Of a stretch of 64,000 bases of DNA, positions 31,423 to 42,024 are shown piece after piece. A program made the translations under genes and the position numbers. The DNA is taken from assembly GCA_003214815.1 (NCBI GenBank), contig QCLE01000008.1:1-64000 (forward strand), in the 5' to 3' direction. The notes below the pieces were generated by a model. It had not been told where the DNA came from and made no database searches. It saw nothing but the letters and a program-made list of their open reading frames with translations. Within the stretch, counting starts at the first letter, position 1, and every line of letters begins with the position of its first letter. The stretch is from Prochlorococcus sp. AG-412-J13. Its GTDB lineage: Bacteria; Cyanobacteriota; Cyanobacteriia; PCC-6307; Cyanobiaceae.

Positions 31423-32652
31423 ATGACTAATACTAATTCCGATAATTCTCGTGAGTGGGCTGCAGAAGCTTATGCACTTTTAAAAAAACGACAGGAAGAA
31501 CAAAAGCAAGAATTACAGAAACAGGAAGAACAAAAGCAAGAATTACAGAAACAGGAAGAACAAAAGCAAGAATTGATTAATATTGCTAATAAAGAAAATA
31601 TTCCTGGACTGTCTAAAAATATTGCTGAACCTGAATTAGGAGAATTTGATGATAATTTTACTTGGTCTGCAATGGTATTAGCTGCTCAAGGGAAAAAAAT
31701 AAATCAAATATCGATTGATGAAATTGATTGGTTAACTAAATTACGGAGAGGATTAGAAGAAACTCGAAAAGGATTTGTTGCTGAATTGTTGGATAAATTG
31801 GGAGATGATCCTCTTACTCCTGAATCTCTTGATGATTTAGAGACTCTATTAATAAGAGCTGATGTAGGGATTGATTCAACCGATAAAGTTATGAGTTCTC
31901 TAAGAACAAAATTAAACGAGGAAGTCGTGGGTGGAGAAGCAGGAATAAAATTCTTGAAGAAGGAATTAAAATTAATTATCGATAAACCAATAAAAAATTC
32001 GGGCACTGATCTCTTAGTTCCTCAAAAAGGTAAGTTAAATGTCTGGTTACTAGTAGGAGTTAATGGTGTTGGTAAAACTACTACATTAGGAAAATTAGCA
32101 TATTTGTCATCAAAAAGTAATTATAAAACTTTGATAGCTGCGGCTGATACTTTTAGAGCGGCTGCAGTAGAACAACTTAAAGTATGGGGGGATAGAAGTA
32201 ATGTTGCCGTGATATCTAATCAATCAAAAAATGCTGATCCAGCTGCTGTAGTTTTTGATGCAATTAATTCTGCAAAAAAAAGAAATGTTGATTTATTACT
32301 TGTTGATACAGCGGGTAGATTGCAAACAAAAAATAATTTGATGGATGAATTAGCAAAAATAAAAAAAATTATTGATAAAAAGGTTCCAGATGCAATAGTT
32401 GAATCACTATTAGTTTTAGATGCAAGTCAGGGTCAAAATGGATTAAAGCAAGCAAAAAGTTTTGCTAAATCAGCAGATTTAAGTGGAGCAATTATTACTA
32501 AATTAGATGGAACTTCTAGAGGAGGGGTTTCTTTAGCTGTATCTGAAGAAGTAAATTTGCCTATAAGGTTTATTGGAGCTGGAGAAGGTATAAAAGATTT
32601 GAGACCATTTAATAGTTTTGAATTTGTAGAGGCTATGCTCGCAGATAAATAA
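31423..32652 (+). CDS. ftsY: Signal recognition particle receptor FtsY
   Basis: VGVNGVGKTTTLGKLAYL, AADTFRAAAVEQLKVW, LLVDTAGRLQTK, TKLDGTSRGGVSLAV, FIGAGEGIKDLRPF. Confidence 0.97.
   Translation: MTNTNSDNSREWAAEAYALLKKRQEEQKQELQKQEEQKQELQKQEEQKQELINIANKENIPGLSKNIAEPELGEFDDNFTWSAMVLAAQGKKINQISIDEIDWLTKLRRGLEETRKGFVAELLDKLGDDPLTPESLDDLETLLIRADVGIDSTDKVMSSLRTKLNEEVVGGEAGIKFLKKELKLIIDKPIKNSGTDLLVPQKGKLNVWLLVGVNGVGKTTTLGKLAYLSSKSNYKTLIAAADTFRAAAVEQLKVWGDRSNVAVISNQSKNADPAAVVFDAINSAKKRNVDLLLVDTAGRLQTKNNLMDELAKIKKIIDKKVPDAIVESLLVLDASQGQNGLKQAKSFAKSADLSGAIITKLDGTSRGGVSLAVSEEVNLPIRFIGAGEGIKDLRPFNSFEFVEAMLADK
31492..31574 (+). repeat. 30-bp in-frame tandem repeat, about 2.8 copies, in ftsY
   Basis: caggaagaacaaaagcaagaattacagaaa at 31492 and 31522, partial copy at 31552; encodes QEEQKQELQK repeats. 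Confidence 0.95.
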
Positions 32653-32719
32653 ATATTTAATTAATTTTTTTTAAAAATTTAAATTTAATGTTAAAACATA
32701 TTTATCTATTAGATTTGTT

Positions 32720-34063
32720 GTGACAAATAATCAAAAAGAAAAAATATTTTCGAATAAATTTATTCGAAATTTTATAGAAAATGAATCTAAAGTAAATTTA
32801 CAAAATAAATATAAATTTGCTGAAATTGCTTCTTCATTAGCATATTATTTAAAATCATTTTCCAACATAAATAAATTACTGGATTATATATGCTTAATTT
32901 TTAAACATATTTTTTCTGAGAATATAATCTTAATTATTCCTTTAAATTATGACGGGGAGATATGGAACGAAAATATAAAAATTTCTGCTAATGATGAATA
33001 TTTAACAATTCAAGAAGAAATTAATAGGTTTATGAATCAATTTCATTTTTCAAAAAATTTTAAAATAAAAGAAATTCTAACTTTTGAAAATGCTTTAAAA
33101 AATAATTTTAAAGAAAATAAAATTGAAACAAAAAAAATACTATCAAGAGGTAAATGTAGAGGATTCATTTACATTTTTAGCAAAGATCATTCTCTGCAGT
33201 CCATTACTGAAGATAGTAATTTTAATTTTATTGAAAATTGTCTCGCTGTTGGATTAGAAAATCACTACTTATTAAAAACAAAGAAAAAGCATGAAAACGT
33301 AGATAGAGAAATTTCCACTGGTGCTGAAATTCAATCTCAATTACTTCCGAATTACTGTCCAATCATCCATGGTATAGAGCTGGCCGCACATTGTAGACCA
33401 GCTCTCCAGCTTGGAGGGGATTACTATGATTTTATGTGCTTAAAGACGAATATCTCTGAAAAAAGAAAAGAAAAATCAAGATGGGCCTTTGTAATAGGTG
33501 ATGTTATGGGTAAAGGGATTCCAGCGGGTCTTTTAATGACTATGTTAAGAGGAATGCTACGTGCAGAGGTTCTTACTGGTCATCCTCCAGATAGAATTTT
33601 GCATGATTTGAATCAACTAGCAATAAATGATTTAGATCAATCGCATAGATTCGTGACATTATTTTACTCAGATTATGACCCTAGAACTAGAAAATTAAGA
33701 TTCGCTAATGCAGCACATAATCCTCCTCTGCTGTGGAAAAGTTCAGATCAGAAAATTATAAAATTAGATGCAGAAGGATTTGTAATTGGACTACAAAAAG
33801 ATGCTGAATATCATTGTGTTGAAATTAAGCTTAATAAAAATGATTTAGTTCTTTATTACACAGATGGAGTAATTGATACTTCTAATTCTTTAGGGCAAAG
33901 ATTTAATGAGGCAAGGTTAATTAAAATCCTTACAAAATTATGCAAGCAATCTTTTACATCCCAAGAAATTTTAAATAAAATATTTAAAAAGTTAGATGAC
34001 TTTACAGGTCAAAATAGACATCTTGAAGATGATGCATCGATGGTTATTTTTCAATTGAAATAG
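32720..34063 (+). CDS. SpoIIE/RsbU-type PP2C serine phosphatase with GAF-like N-terminal region
   Basis: GAEIQSQLLPNYCPIIHGIELAAHCRPALQLGGDYYDF, VIGDVMGKGIPAGLLMTMLRGMLR, VLYYTDGVIDTSN, DDASMVIFQL. Confidence 0.92.
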   Translation: MTNNQKEKIFSNKFIRNFIENESKVNLQNKYKFAEIASSLAYYLKSFSNINKLLDYICLIFKHIFSENIILIIPLNYDGEIWNENIKISANDEYLTIQEEINRFMNQFHFSKNFKIKEILTFENALKNNFKENKIETKKILSRGKCRGFIYIFSKDHSLQSITEDSNFNFIENCLAVGLENHYLLKTKKKHENVDREISTGAEIQSQLLPNYCPIIHGIELAAHCRPALQLGGDYYDFMCLKTNISEKRKEKSRWAFVIGDVMGKGIPAGLLMTMLRGMLRAEVLTGHPPDRILHDLNQLAINDLDQSHRFVTLFYSDYDPRTRKLRFANAAHNPPLLWKSSDQKIIKLDAEGFVIGLQKDAEYHCVEIKLNKNDLVLYYTDGVIDTSNSLGQRFNEARLIKILTKLCKQSFTSQEILNKIFKKLDDFTGQNRHLEDDASMVIFQLK

Positions 34064-34125
34064 ATATTTTTTGTCACTTATATAAAAAAATGCTTTATTA
34101 GAGATACTTAAAGTTACTAATTAGT

Positions 34126-35505
34126 ATGGCAAAAGTTTGGAGTAAAAGGTTTGATAATGCACTTGACCCTTTTATTGAAAAGTTTAATGCCTCAATTGGT
34201 TTTGATAGAAAGCTTATTTTAGAAGATTTAGATTGCTCGATTGCTCATACGAAAATGCTTGGCAAAACTCAAGTTTTATCCTCTTCTGAAGCTTTGCAAA
34301 TTATTAATGGTTTAGAGTCAATAAAAGTTGATTATTTGGAGGGTAAATTTTCTCCTAGTCCACCTGCTGAAGATATTCATTATTGTATAGAAGAAAAGTT
34401 GATAAGTTTAATTGGTGAAACTGGAAAAAAATTACATACGGGTAGAAGTAGAAATGATCAAGTTGGTACAGATATAAGATTGTGGCTAAGAAAAAAGATT
34501 GACAATATTGAAATTTTAATAACCGATTTGCAAAAATCCCTCTTAACTGTTGCGAAATCTAATATTTATACTTTAATTCCTGGATATACTCACTTGCAAA
34601 GAGCTCAACCATTATCTTTGGCTCATCATTTATTGGCTTATATAGAAATGCTCCAAAGAGACCGTGAAAGGTTTAAAGAAGTACGCTCAAGAGTTAATAC
34701 TTCTCCGTTAGGAGCTGCAGCATTAGCTGGAACAAAAATAAAAATAGATAGAAATTATACAGCTGCAGAATTGGGTTTTGAAAAGATTTATAAAAATAGT
34801 ATTGATGCAGTTAGTGATAGAGATTTTTGTATAGAGTTTGTTTCTGCATCTGCTTTGTTAATGTCTCATTTAAGTAAAATTTCAGAGGAAATAATTTTAT
34901 GGGTAACTGACGAATTTTCTTTTGCAAAATTAACAGATAAATGTGCTACAGGAAGTAGCTTGATGCCGCAGAAAAAAAATCCTGACGTTCCAGAATTGAT
35001 AAGAGGTAAGACGGGAAGAGTGTATGGACATCTTCAGGCATTGTTAACAATGGTCAAAGGGTTACCACTTTCATACAATAAGGATTTTCAAGAGGATAAA
35101 GAGCCAATATTTGATACTGCAGAAACAATATCTTCTTGTATTAAAGCAATGACAATCCTAATTAATGAGGGCATTGAATTTAATATTAAAAATTTATCTG
35201 ATTCTGTAGAAAATGACTTTTCTAATGCCACTGATTTGGCAGATTACTTAGTTGGTAAAGATGTTCCTTTTAGGACTGCTTATCAAGTTGTTGGTGAAAT
35301 AGTTAAATATTGCCTGGAGAGAAACATGTTATTTAAAAATCTCGAAATTGATGAATTGAAAGAATTTCATCCTGAATTTGATGAGGATGTTTTTGTGGAT
35401 CTTAAACCTCATAATGTCGTTAAATCAAGAAATAGCGAAGGTGGTACAGGTTTTGTTCAGGTAGAAAAAGAGGTAAATAATTGGCAAAAAAAATTGTTAC
35501 TTTGA
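34126..35505 (+). CDS. argH: Argininosuccinate lyase
   Basis: [57 protein letters not shown]. Confidence 0.98.
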   Translation: MAKVWSKRFDNALDPFIEKFNASIGFDRKLILEDLDCSIAHTKMLGKTQVLSSSEALQIINGLESIKVDYLEGKFSPSPPAEDIHYCIEEKLISLIGETGKKLHTGRSRNDQVGTDIRLWLRKKIDNIEILITDLQKSLLTVAKSNIYTLIPGYTHLQRAQPLSLAHHLLAYIEMLQRDRERFKEVRSRVNTSPLGAAALAGTKIKIDRNYTAAELGFEKIYKNSIDAVSDRDFCIEFVSASALLMSHLSKISEEIILWVTDEFSFAKLTDKCATGSSLMPQKKNPDVPELIRGKTGRVYGHLQALLTMVKGLPLSYNKDFQEDKEPIFDTAETISSCIKAMTILINEGIEFNIKNLSDSVENDFSNATDLADYLVGKDVPFRTAYQVVGEIVKYCLERNMLFKNLEIDELKEFHPEFDEDVFVDLKPHNVVKSRNSEGGTGFVQVEKEVNNWQKKLLL

Positions 35506-35569
35506 ATCTCAAGTATTTTTCTACAACAAGGGTATGCTTTGAAGTAGAATAATAAAGAAACGTTATGGG

Positions 35570-35592
35570 ACTACTCATTGTAGTTTTTTTTT
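35570..35592 (+). terminator. Short hairpin plus U-tract between argH and the RRM gene
   Basis: ACTAC-TCATT-GTAGT followed by a run of T. Confidence 0.4.
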
Positions 35593-35620
35593 AAAGTAAA
35601 TTTTCTTTGTTGAGTTTAAA

Positions 35621-36178
35621 GTGAGTATTTTTGTTGGCAATTTGCCGTTCCGCGCAGAGCGTGAAGATGTTATACAGTTGTTCGCCCCTTTTGGTGAGAT
35701 TTTAAATTGTTCTCTTCCCTTGGAGAGAGACACTGGAAGGAAAAGAGGATTCGCGTTTATTGAAATGGCAGATGAAGCGATTGAGTCAACAGCAATTGAT
35801 GGTTTGCAAGGTACGGAACTTATGGGTAGGCCATTAAGAATTAATAAAGCTGAGCCTAGAGGTTCTGGTGGATCTCGTAGAGGAGGAAGAGGTGGCTACG
35901 GCGGCGGTGGCAATAACGGCGGCTACGGCGGCGGCAATAACGGTGGCTACGGCGGCGGCGGCAATAACGGTGGCTACGGCGGCGGCGGCAATAACGGCGG
36001 CTACGGCGGCGGCAATTCTGGATCTAATAGCTCTTACACTAATAAATCTTCTGGAGCAGAAGGTTGGGAAGACAGAAGTTATGGAAATTCTTCTGAAAAC
36101 TCTGAATATGAAAATGGTAGGAGCAGAAGAAAAAGGGGAGTGTCCAATGAGAGCAATGCTTCAAACGAGACAAATTAG
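35621..36178 (+). CDS. RRM-domain RNA-binding protein with glycine-rich C-terminus
   Basis: SIFVGNLPFRAEREDVIQLFAPFGEI (RNP2), KRGFAFIEM (RNP1), Gly-rich GGYGGGGNN repeats. GTG start. Confidence 0.95.
   Translation: MSIFVGNLPFRAEREDVIQLFAPFGEILNCSLPLERDTGRKRGFAFIEMADEAIESTAIDGLQGTELMGRPLRINKAEPRGSGGSRRGGRGGYGGGGNNGGYGGGNNGGYGGGGNNGGYGGGGNNGGYGGGNSGSNSSYTNKSSGAEGWEDRSYGNSSENSEYENGRSRRKRGVSNESNASNETN
35891..36015 (+). repeat. GC-rich tandem array encoding (GGYGGG(G)NN)n in the RRM protein
   Basis: About five units of ggyggctacggcggcggyggcaataac, alternating 27 and 24 bp. Confidence 0.95.
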
Positions 36179-37179
36179 TAACCCATTTCTTCAAGATCTG
36201 TCGTTACTTTAAATAGATATTCAATATCTAATTCTTTTTTTATAGATTTATTTGAAATTTGATTTCTCCAAATTTTAGCTTTTGGTATACCTTCAACTAA
36301 ATTTATAAGATGTTTACAAATATCCCAAGATTTTCCTCCATTACTTAAATGCGCTTCTATGTATGGAATTAAGGAGAATATAATATCTGAAGCAGATTTA
36401 GATTTTGTATTAATTCCATAAATCTTTTGATCAATTTCAGACCATCTTAAAGGATGTTTATATACTGAACGTCCAATCATGACTCCATCAAAATCATTTA
36501 AGGCTTTTAATGATTCATCGATATTTGTTAATCCCCCATTGATTTCTATTAATAATTCTGGATTTGATTTTTTCAATTTTTTTACTACATCGTAATTTAG
36601 TGGAGGTATGGTCCTGTTTTGTTTTGGATTTAGACCTTTTAATATGGCTTTCCTTGCATGAATTGTAAATCTGTCTGCACCAGCATTTGCGATAATTCTT
36701 ACGAAATTATTCAAGTTAACGAAACTATCATCGTTGTCTACACCGATTCTGTGTTTGATTGTAACCGGTAAATCGCAATTATTTTTTAAAGATTCTATAC
36801 ATTTTGCTACTTTTTTAGGGTCTTTCATAAGTGAGGCGCCAAAATTTCCAGAACAGACCCTCGGACTCGGACAACCAACATTAAAATTTATTTCATCATA
36901 ACCCCAATCCTGTGCCATTAGTGCTGCCTCTTTAAGGATTTTAGGATCGTCCCCACCAAACTGAATCGAAATCGGGTGTTCTTCACCATTAAAATCTAGA
37001 AAATTTTCTTTTTTGTTCGTATAAACTAAACTCTGGGCCACAATCATTTCCGTATACAAAAGAGCTTCAGAACTTATTTTTCTCATTATCATTCTGAAGT
37101 GTCTATCGGTACAATCCATCATTGGGGCAATACTTAATTTATGAATATTTTTAATAGAATTAGGTTGAATTAAATTCAT
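36175..37179 (-). CDS. dusA: tRNA-dihydrouridine synthase A-like
   Basis: LSIAPMMDCTDRHFRMIMR, NFNVGCPSPRVCSGNFGASLMKDP, VTIKHRIGVDN, FDGVMIGRSVYKHP. Confidence 0.94.
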   Translation of the reverse strand: MNLIQPNSIKNIHKLSIAPMMDCTDRHFRMIMRKISSEALLYTEMIVAQSLVYTNKKENFLDFNGEEHPISIQFGGDDPKILKEAALMAQDWGYDEINFNVGCPSPRVCSGNFGASLMKDPKKVAKCIESLKNNCDLPVTIKHRIGVDNDDSFVNLNNFVRIIANAGADRFTIHARKAILKGLNPKQNRTIPPLNYDVVKKLKKSNPELLIEINGGLTNIDESLKALNDFDGVMIGRSVYKHPLRWSEIDQKIYGINTKSKSASDIIFSLIPYIEAHLSNGGKSWDICKHLINLVEGIPKAKIWRNQISNKSIKKELDIEYLFKVTTDLEEMGY

Positions 37180-37201
37180 TACTTTTTCGTGAATTAATTA
37201 T

Positions 37202-37696
37202 ATGAATCAATTTCTATCAAGAAGAACTTTTATTCTAATTCCTACTATGTCATTCTTAAAAATAATCTTTAAGCCTATGCGAGTATTAGCATCTTCACTT
37301 GCTTCTAAAGGAGAGTGGAATTTCTCAAAAGACGAATGGAAATCTAGGCTTAGTCCAGAATCCTATTATATTTTGAGGGAGGAAGGGACTGAAAGAGCTT
37401 TCAGTAGCAAATTAAATTATGAGAAAAGAAAAGGAATTTTTCACTGTGCAGGATGCGATTTGCCGCTTTTTTCTTCAGATAAAAAGTATGATAGTGGTAC
37501 AGGATGGCCAAGTTTTTGGGATACAATTCAAGGATCAGTAGAAACAAAAGTTGATTTCAAGTTAATTGTCCCTAGAACCGAATATCATTGCTCTAGATGC
37601 GGAGGTCATCAAGGACACGTCTTCAATGATGGGCCACTGCCCACTGGCAAAAGATACTGTAACAATGGATTAGCATTAAGGTTTGTTCTTGACTAA
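37202..37696 (+). CDS. msrB: Peptide-methionine (R)-S-oxide reductase with putative N-terminal Tat-like signal
   Basis: [57 protein letters not shown]-terminal SRRTFIL. Confidence 0.94.
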   Translation: MNQFLSRRTFILIPTMSFLKIIFKPMRVLASSLASKGEWNFSKDEWKSRLSPESYYILREEGTERAFSSKLNYEKRKGIFHCAGCDLPLFSSDKKYDSGTGWPSFWDTIQGSVETKVDFKLIVPRTEYHCSRCGGHQGHVFNDGPLPTGKRYCNNGLALRFVLD

Positions 37697-37703
37697 AAAT
37701 TTG

Positions 37704-37717
37704 TGCGGCCTTCCGCA
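37704..37717 (+). terminator. Compact hairpin TGCGG-CCTT-CCGCA downstream of msrB
   Basis: Perfect 5-bp GC-rich stem just after the msrB stop, followed by acttgtttt. Confidence 0.4.
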
Positions 37718-37770
37718 ACTTGTTTTGTGCATCACTTTATTGGAGAATAGTTTTATTAAATTTTAGAAAA

Positions 37771-38490
37771 ATGATTGAAAATCAATCAGAAAATATTGAT
37801 TATAAAGAAAATGATGTTTCTAATCAGGATAATGCTCCTGAAAATACCTCATCTGCCCAAAATCCAACTATTGAAAATGATGAATTATCTTCTAAAACAA
37901 CAGAAGAAATAAATACCGAAGAATTAAAAAATACTATTTCCAATAATGATGCAAGATTAGAACAATTAGAAAAAGAGCATGAAACATTAAAAAATCAATA
38001 TGTGAGGATTTCAGCAGATTTTGATAATTTTAGAAAAAGGCAGTCTAGAGATCAGGACGATTTAAAAATCCAACTTGTTTCAAAGACTTTAACTGCAATA
38101 CTTCCTATTGTTGATAATTTTGAGAGAGCAAGGCAACAACTTAAACCAGAAAGTGAAGAAGCTCAAGCTCTGCATAGAAGTTATCAAGGATTGTATAAAC
38201 AATTGGTAGATGTTTTAAAACAACAGGGAGTTTCACCCATGAGAGTTGTTGGTCAGCAATTTGATCCAAACTTACATGAAGCTGTATTAAGAGAACCTAG
38301 TGAAGAGTTTGAAGAAGATTTTATTATTGAAGAATTGCAGCGAGGATATCATCTAGAAGGTAAGGTTTTGAGACATGCTTTGGTTAAGGTTTCTATGGGA
38401 CCTGGTAAACAAAATTCACAACAGGAAGTAGAAAAGGATAAAGTTGAAGGGGATATTGATTTAGAAGTAAATACTTCTGAAGATGTATAA
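37771..38490 (+). CDS. grpE: Co-chaperone GrpE (likely start 37771 rather than 37720)
   Basis: [91 protein letters not shown]. Confidence 0.95.
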   Translation: MIENQSENIDYKENDVSNQDNAPENTSSAQNPTIENDELSSKTTEEINTEELKNTISNNDARLEQLEKEHETLKNQYVRISADFDNFRKRQSRDQDDLKIQLVSKTLTAILPIVDNFERARQQLKPESEEAQALHRSYQGLYKQLVDVLKQQGVSPMRVVGQQFDPNLHEAVLREPSEEFEEDFIIEELQRGYHLEGKVLRHALVKVSMGPGKQNSQQEVEKDKVEGDIDLEVNTSEDV

Positions 38491-38519
38491 ATTCCAAATT
38501 CTTATTTGAGCATTATCTA

Positions 38520-39644
38520 ATGGCTGATTTTTACCAAATACTTGGAGTTTCAAGAGAAGCTGATGCGGATACCTTAAAAAGGGCTTACAGAAAATTAGCA
38601 AGACAATATCATCCTGATGTTAATAAAGAGCCTGGTGCTGAAGATAAATTTAAAGAAATTGGCAAGGCTTATGAAGCATTAGCTGATCCTGAAACAAGAG
38701 CTAGATATGATCAGTTCGGAGAGGCGGGCCTTGGAGGTGCGGCTGGAATGCCTGATATGGGGGATATGGGTGGCTTTGCAGATTTATTTGAAACATTTTT
38801 TAATGGCTTTGGCGGACAAAATCCCCAGGGAGGAAGAACTCAAAGAAGAGGACCTCAACAAGGCGATGATCTAAGATATGACCTTAATGTTGATTTCAAA
38901 GATGCCATATTTGGCCAACAAAGAGAAATTAAAATTCCTCACCTTGAGACATGTGAAGTCTGTAGGGGAACAGGTGCCAAACCAGGAACTGGACCAAAAA
39001 CTTGTTCAACATGTGGGGGAAGTGGACAAGTTAGAAGAGCTACGAGAACACCTTTTGGTAATTTCACACAAGTAGCTGAATGTCCTTCATGTAATGGAAC
39101 TGGTCAGATCATCGCAGATCCATGTGTAAGTTGTGGCGGTAATGGAGTAAAGCAAGTTAGAAAAAAATTAAGAATTAATATTCCTGCAGGAGTTGATACA
39201 GGTACTAAATTAAGAGTTTCTGGAGAGGGAAATGTTGGCATGAAAGGCGGTCCACCTGGTGATCTTTATGTTTTTATCAAAGTTAAGAATGATTCAAAAC
39301 TTAAAAGAGATGGTGTGACTATTTATTCGGAAATAGCTGTAAGTTATTTACAGGCTATTTTAGGTGACACAGTTACAATTACTACAGTTGATGGAAATGT
39401 TAATTTAAAAATTCCAAGTGGTACACAGCCAAATACAACTCTCTCACTTGAGAATAAAGGGGTACCTAGACTTGGTAATCCGGTTGCTAGAGGAAATCAT
39501 GAAGTCTTAGTAAAGGTAAAATTGCCAACTCGTATAAGTGACGAAGAACGAAAGCTTTTAGAGTCTTTAGCTTCTCAATATACAGATAAAAATATTAATT
39601 CTAGTAGTGGACTTTTTAGTAAATTATTTGGTAAAGAATCTTAA
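38520..39644 (+). CDS. dnaJ: Chaperone protein DnaJ
   Basis: J-domain ([32 protein letters not shown]), G/F region, Cys-rich CxxCxGxG-type repeats. Confidence 0.97.
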   Translation: MADFYQILGVSREADADTLKRAYRKLARQYHPDVNKEPGAEDKFKEIGKAYEALADPETRARYDQFGEAGLGGAAGMPDMGDMGGFADLFETFFNGFGGQNPQGGRTQRRGPQQGDDLRYDLNVDFKDAIFGQQREIKIPHLETCEVCRGTGAKPGTGPKTCSTCGGSGQVRRATRTPFGNFTQVAECPSCNGTGQIIADPCVSCGGNGVKQVRKKLRINIPAGVDTGTKLRVSGEGNVGMKGGPPGDLYVFIKVKNDSKLKRDGVTIYSEIAVSYLQAILGDTVTITTVDGNVNLKIPSGTQPNTTLSLENKGVPRLGNPVARGNHEVLVKVKLPTRISDEERKLLESLASQYTDKNINSSSGLFSKLFGKES

Positions 39645-39874
39645 TGACTTCTTTAAAGCATTTGGATCTTAAATCTGTTCCATGCCCTTTAAATGTTGTC
39701 AAAATCAAATTGGCTTTGGAGAAGTTATCCAAAAATGAAGAACTTATAGTTGAACTAGATAAAGGTGAACCAGAAGAAATGGTATTAAATAATTTAAAAG
39801 AGATGGGATGTTTGTTTACACAAATCAATGAAAATGAAAAATTTATAAAAATAAAAATATTGAATGAAAACTAA
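39644..39874 (+). CDS. SirA/TusA-like sulfurtransferase family protein
   Basis: HLDLKSVPCPLNVVKIKLALEKLSKNEELIVELDKGEPEEMVLNNLKEMG (CPxP-like motif). Confidence 0.8.
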   Translation: MTSLKHLDLKSVPCPLNVVKIKLALEKLSKNEELIVELDKGEPEEMVLNNLKEMGCLFTQINENEKFIKIKILNEN

Positions 39875-40781
39875 TAGTAGATATTTAGGTTTGGTTACAA
39901 AAAAATTTAATGATTTTTTTTTAGTTGACTTAAAAAGTCAAGAAAACATAGAAAATAGTGAGAAATTTTTATGTAAGGTTAGGAAGTCTATAAATTTTAA
40001 GGATCAATTAATTTATGTTGGAGACAAAGTAGTAATTGAAAATATTGATTTAAAAAGCAAACGCGCAGTAATAACAAGTCTAAAAAAAAGAAAAAATTTA
40101 TTAGTTAGACCCTCAGTTGCAAATATTTCTAATATATATATTACTTTTTCCGTTCAAGAGCCAGAGTTAAATTTATCTCAAGTTAATAGGTTTTTGATAT
40201 CAGCAGAATCAATGGGAGTTGAAGTATCATTAGTTTTGACAAAATGTGATTTAATTTCAGATACAAGAAGAGTTTTCTTACTTGATAAATTTGGGAAATG
40301 GGGTTATAAAGCAATCACTTTAAATTTAGAAAAATCTGATTACTTTAATAATTTTTTAGCTGAGTTAAAGCAAAAAGAGTGTTCAATTTTTATGGGCCCA
40401 TCTGGTGTTGGCAAAACTACTTTGCTTAATATGATAATTCCAGGTCTTCAAAATAGTACTGCTCCAGTTTCCAATAAAATTAAGAGAGGTAAAAACACTA
40501 CTCGAAATGTTGAGTTATTTTCTATATCAAATCAAAGTTATATTGTAGACACTCCTGGTTTTAATATGCAACCTCTAGAGGTTGATATTAGGTTATTACC
40601 AAATCTTTATTCAGAAATATATAAACAGGTAATCGATGAAGAAATTAAGTGTAAATTTCGTAACTGCTTACATTTAAATGATGAGGGCTGTAATTTAAAT
40701 AAATCCTTTGAAAGATATTCTTTTTATAAAGAAATGATTGAGTCTTCTAAGAGTCACTATTATCAAAACCAGGAAGATTAA
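39864..40781 (+). CDS. rsgA: Ribosome small-subunit-dependent GTPase RsgA
   Basis: Circularly permuted GTPase: [31 protein letters not shown]-terminal [14 protein letters not shown] zinc motif. Confidence 0.95.
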   Translation: MKTNSRYLGLVTKKFNDFFLVDLKSQENIENSEKFLCKVRKSINFKDQLIYVGDKVVIENIDLKSKRAVITSLKKRKNLLVRPSVANISNIYITFSVQEPELNLSQVNRFLISAESMGVEVSLVLTKCDLISDTRRVFLLDKFGKWGYKAITLNLEKSDYFNNFLAELKQKECSIFMGPSGVGKTTLLNMIIPGLQNSTAPVSNKIKRGKNTTRNVELFSISNQSYIVDTPGFNMQPLEVDIRLLPNLYSEIYKQVIDEEIKCKFRNCLHLNDEGCNLNKSFERYSFYKEMIESSKSHYYQNQED

Positions 40782-41097
40782 GATTTAATCCACCAGTCAA
40801 ATCATTCATCCTTTCTTTCATAGTTATAGTAGATAATTCATGAGCTTTTTGAATAGCTTGTAAAATGTTTTGCTCTATTTTTTCTTTATCTGCATTTAAA
40901 ATATTTTCTTGAACTTGTACCTTTAAAGGAAGTTGGTTTCCACTTATCCAGACTTTTATCATTTCATCATCACTTTTTCCTTCAATCTCCATATTTTCCA
41001 GTTCATCTTGTAATTTTTGAGCATCTTGCTGAATTTGTTTAGCTTTTTTAAAAGCTTCTGTAAGTTGTCCAAAGTTAGGAAGTCCAAAACCCGCCAT
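40747..41097 (-). CDS. YbaB/EbfC nucleoid-associated family protein
   Basis: Short protein with [26 protein letters not shown]...[14 protein letters not shown]. Confidence 0.9.
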   Translation of the reverse strand: MAGFGLPNFGQLTEAFKKAKQIQQDAQKLQDELENMEIEGKSDDEMIKVWISGNQLPLKVQVQENILNADKEKIEQNILQAIQKAHELSTITMKERMNDLTGGLNLNLPGFDNSDS

Positions 41098-41114
41098 TTT
41101 GTAAAAAAGTTTCT

Positions 41115-42008
41115 TTAGTTAGGATAGTCAAAACCAATCATTCGTACTTCCGGTTGCAAAAAAATTCCTTTGTTTTGTAGTACTTTTTGTTGAATTACTG
41201 TTATTAATTCATAAATATCTTTTGAACTTGCTGAAGAAGTGTTGATTATAAAATTTGAATGCATTTTAGAAATTTCTGCACCGCCAATTTTAAATCCCTT
41301 TAAACCCATATCATCAATTAATTTTGCTGCATAATTATTTTTAGGATTTTTAAAAACACTACCAAAACTTGGTTTATGATATGGCTGAGTTTCTGTTTTC
41401 AATTTAAGGTTATTTTTGGTTGTTTGAATTAATTGTTCGAGATTTCCATTAGGCTTAAATTGTAGTATTGCGCTAATAATTGTCAAATCATTTTTTTGAA
41501 AAGAGCTAAATCTATAATCAAAATTGATATCTTTTCTTTCAATTTCAAGTTTTTCATGAGTTTTATTATTGATAACTTTTACGGAAATAAGATTTTTTGC
41601 TAGTGATAAATTACCTGTGCCAGCATTCATATAAATTGCTCCTCCTAATGTTCCTGGAATTCCTACAGCCCATTCACCTCCTTGTAATCTATTTTTAGCA
41701 AGAGAATTAGATAATGTTGGGAGCATTACACCTGCTTCAGCTTCAACAATTCCTGAATATGGCTCTATCGTTAATGATTTCATTTTTTTTGTACATACAA
41801 CTAAACCTTTTATGAAAATATTATTTATTAAAAGATTTGAACCTGCGCCAATTATTTGGCATCTTTGTTTGTTTAAATTAGCCCATTTTATTAGATATGA
41901 AAATTCTTCAATGCTTCTTGGCTCAGCAAAATATTCAGCTACTCCTCCAACTTTAATAGTTGTATAACTACTTAAATTACAGTTCTCTGAAAAAATATTT
42001 TTATTCAT
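41115..42008 (-). CDS. murB: UDP-N-acetylenolpyruvoylglucosamine reductase
   Basis: [54 protein letters not shown]. Confidence 0.96.
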   Translation of the reverse strand: MNKNIFSENCNLSSYTTIKVGGVAEYFAEPRSIEEFSYLIKWANLNKQRCQIIGAGSNLLINNIFIKGLVVCTKKMKSLTIEPYSGIVEAEAGVMLPTLSNSLAKNRLQGGEWAVGIPGTLGGAIYMNAGTGNLSLAKNLISVKVINNKTHEKLEIERKDINFDYRFSSFQKNDLTIISAILQFKPNGNLEQLIQTTKNNLKLKTETQPYHKPSFGSVFKNPKNNYAAKLIDDMGLKGFKIGGAEISKMHSNFIINTSSASSKDIYELITVIQQKVLQNKGIFLQPEVRMIGFDYPN

Positions 42009-42024
42009 ATATTAGCGATTTATT

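Noticed and set aside
31492-31574. CRISPR-like or mobile repeat
   Set aside because: Contiguous in-frame repeats with no spacers, inside ftsY.
35868-36212. 114-aa Ala/Thr-rich ORF overlapping the RRM gene
   Set aside because: An out-of-frame reading of the GGYGGGNN repeat; the RRM frame is clearly the coding one.
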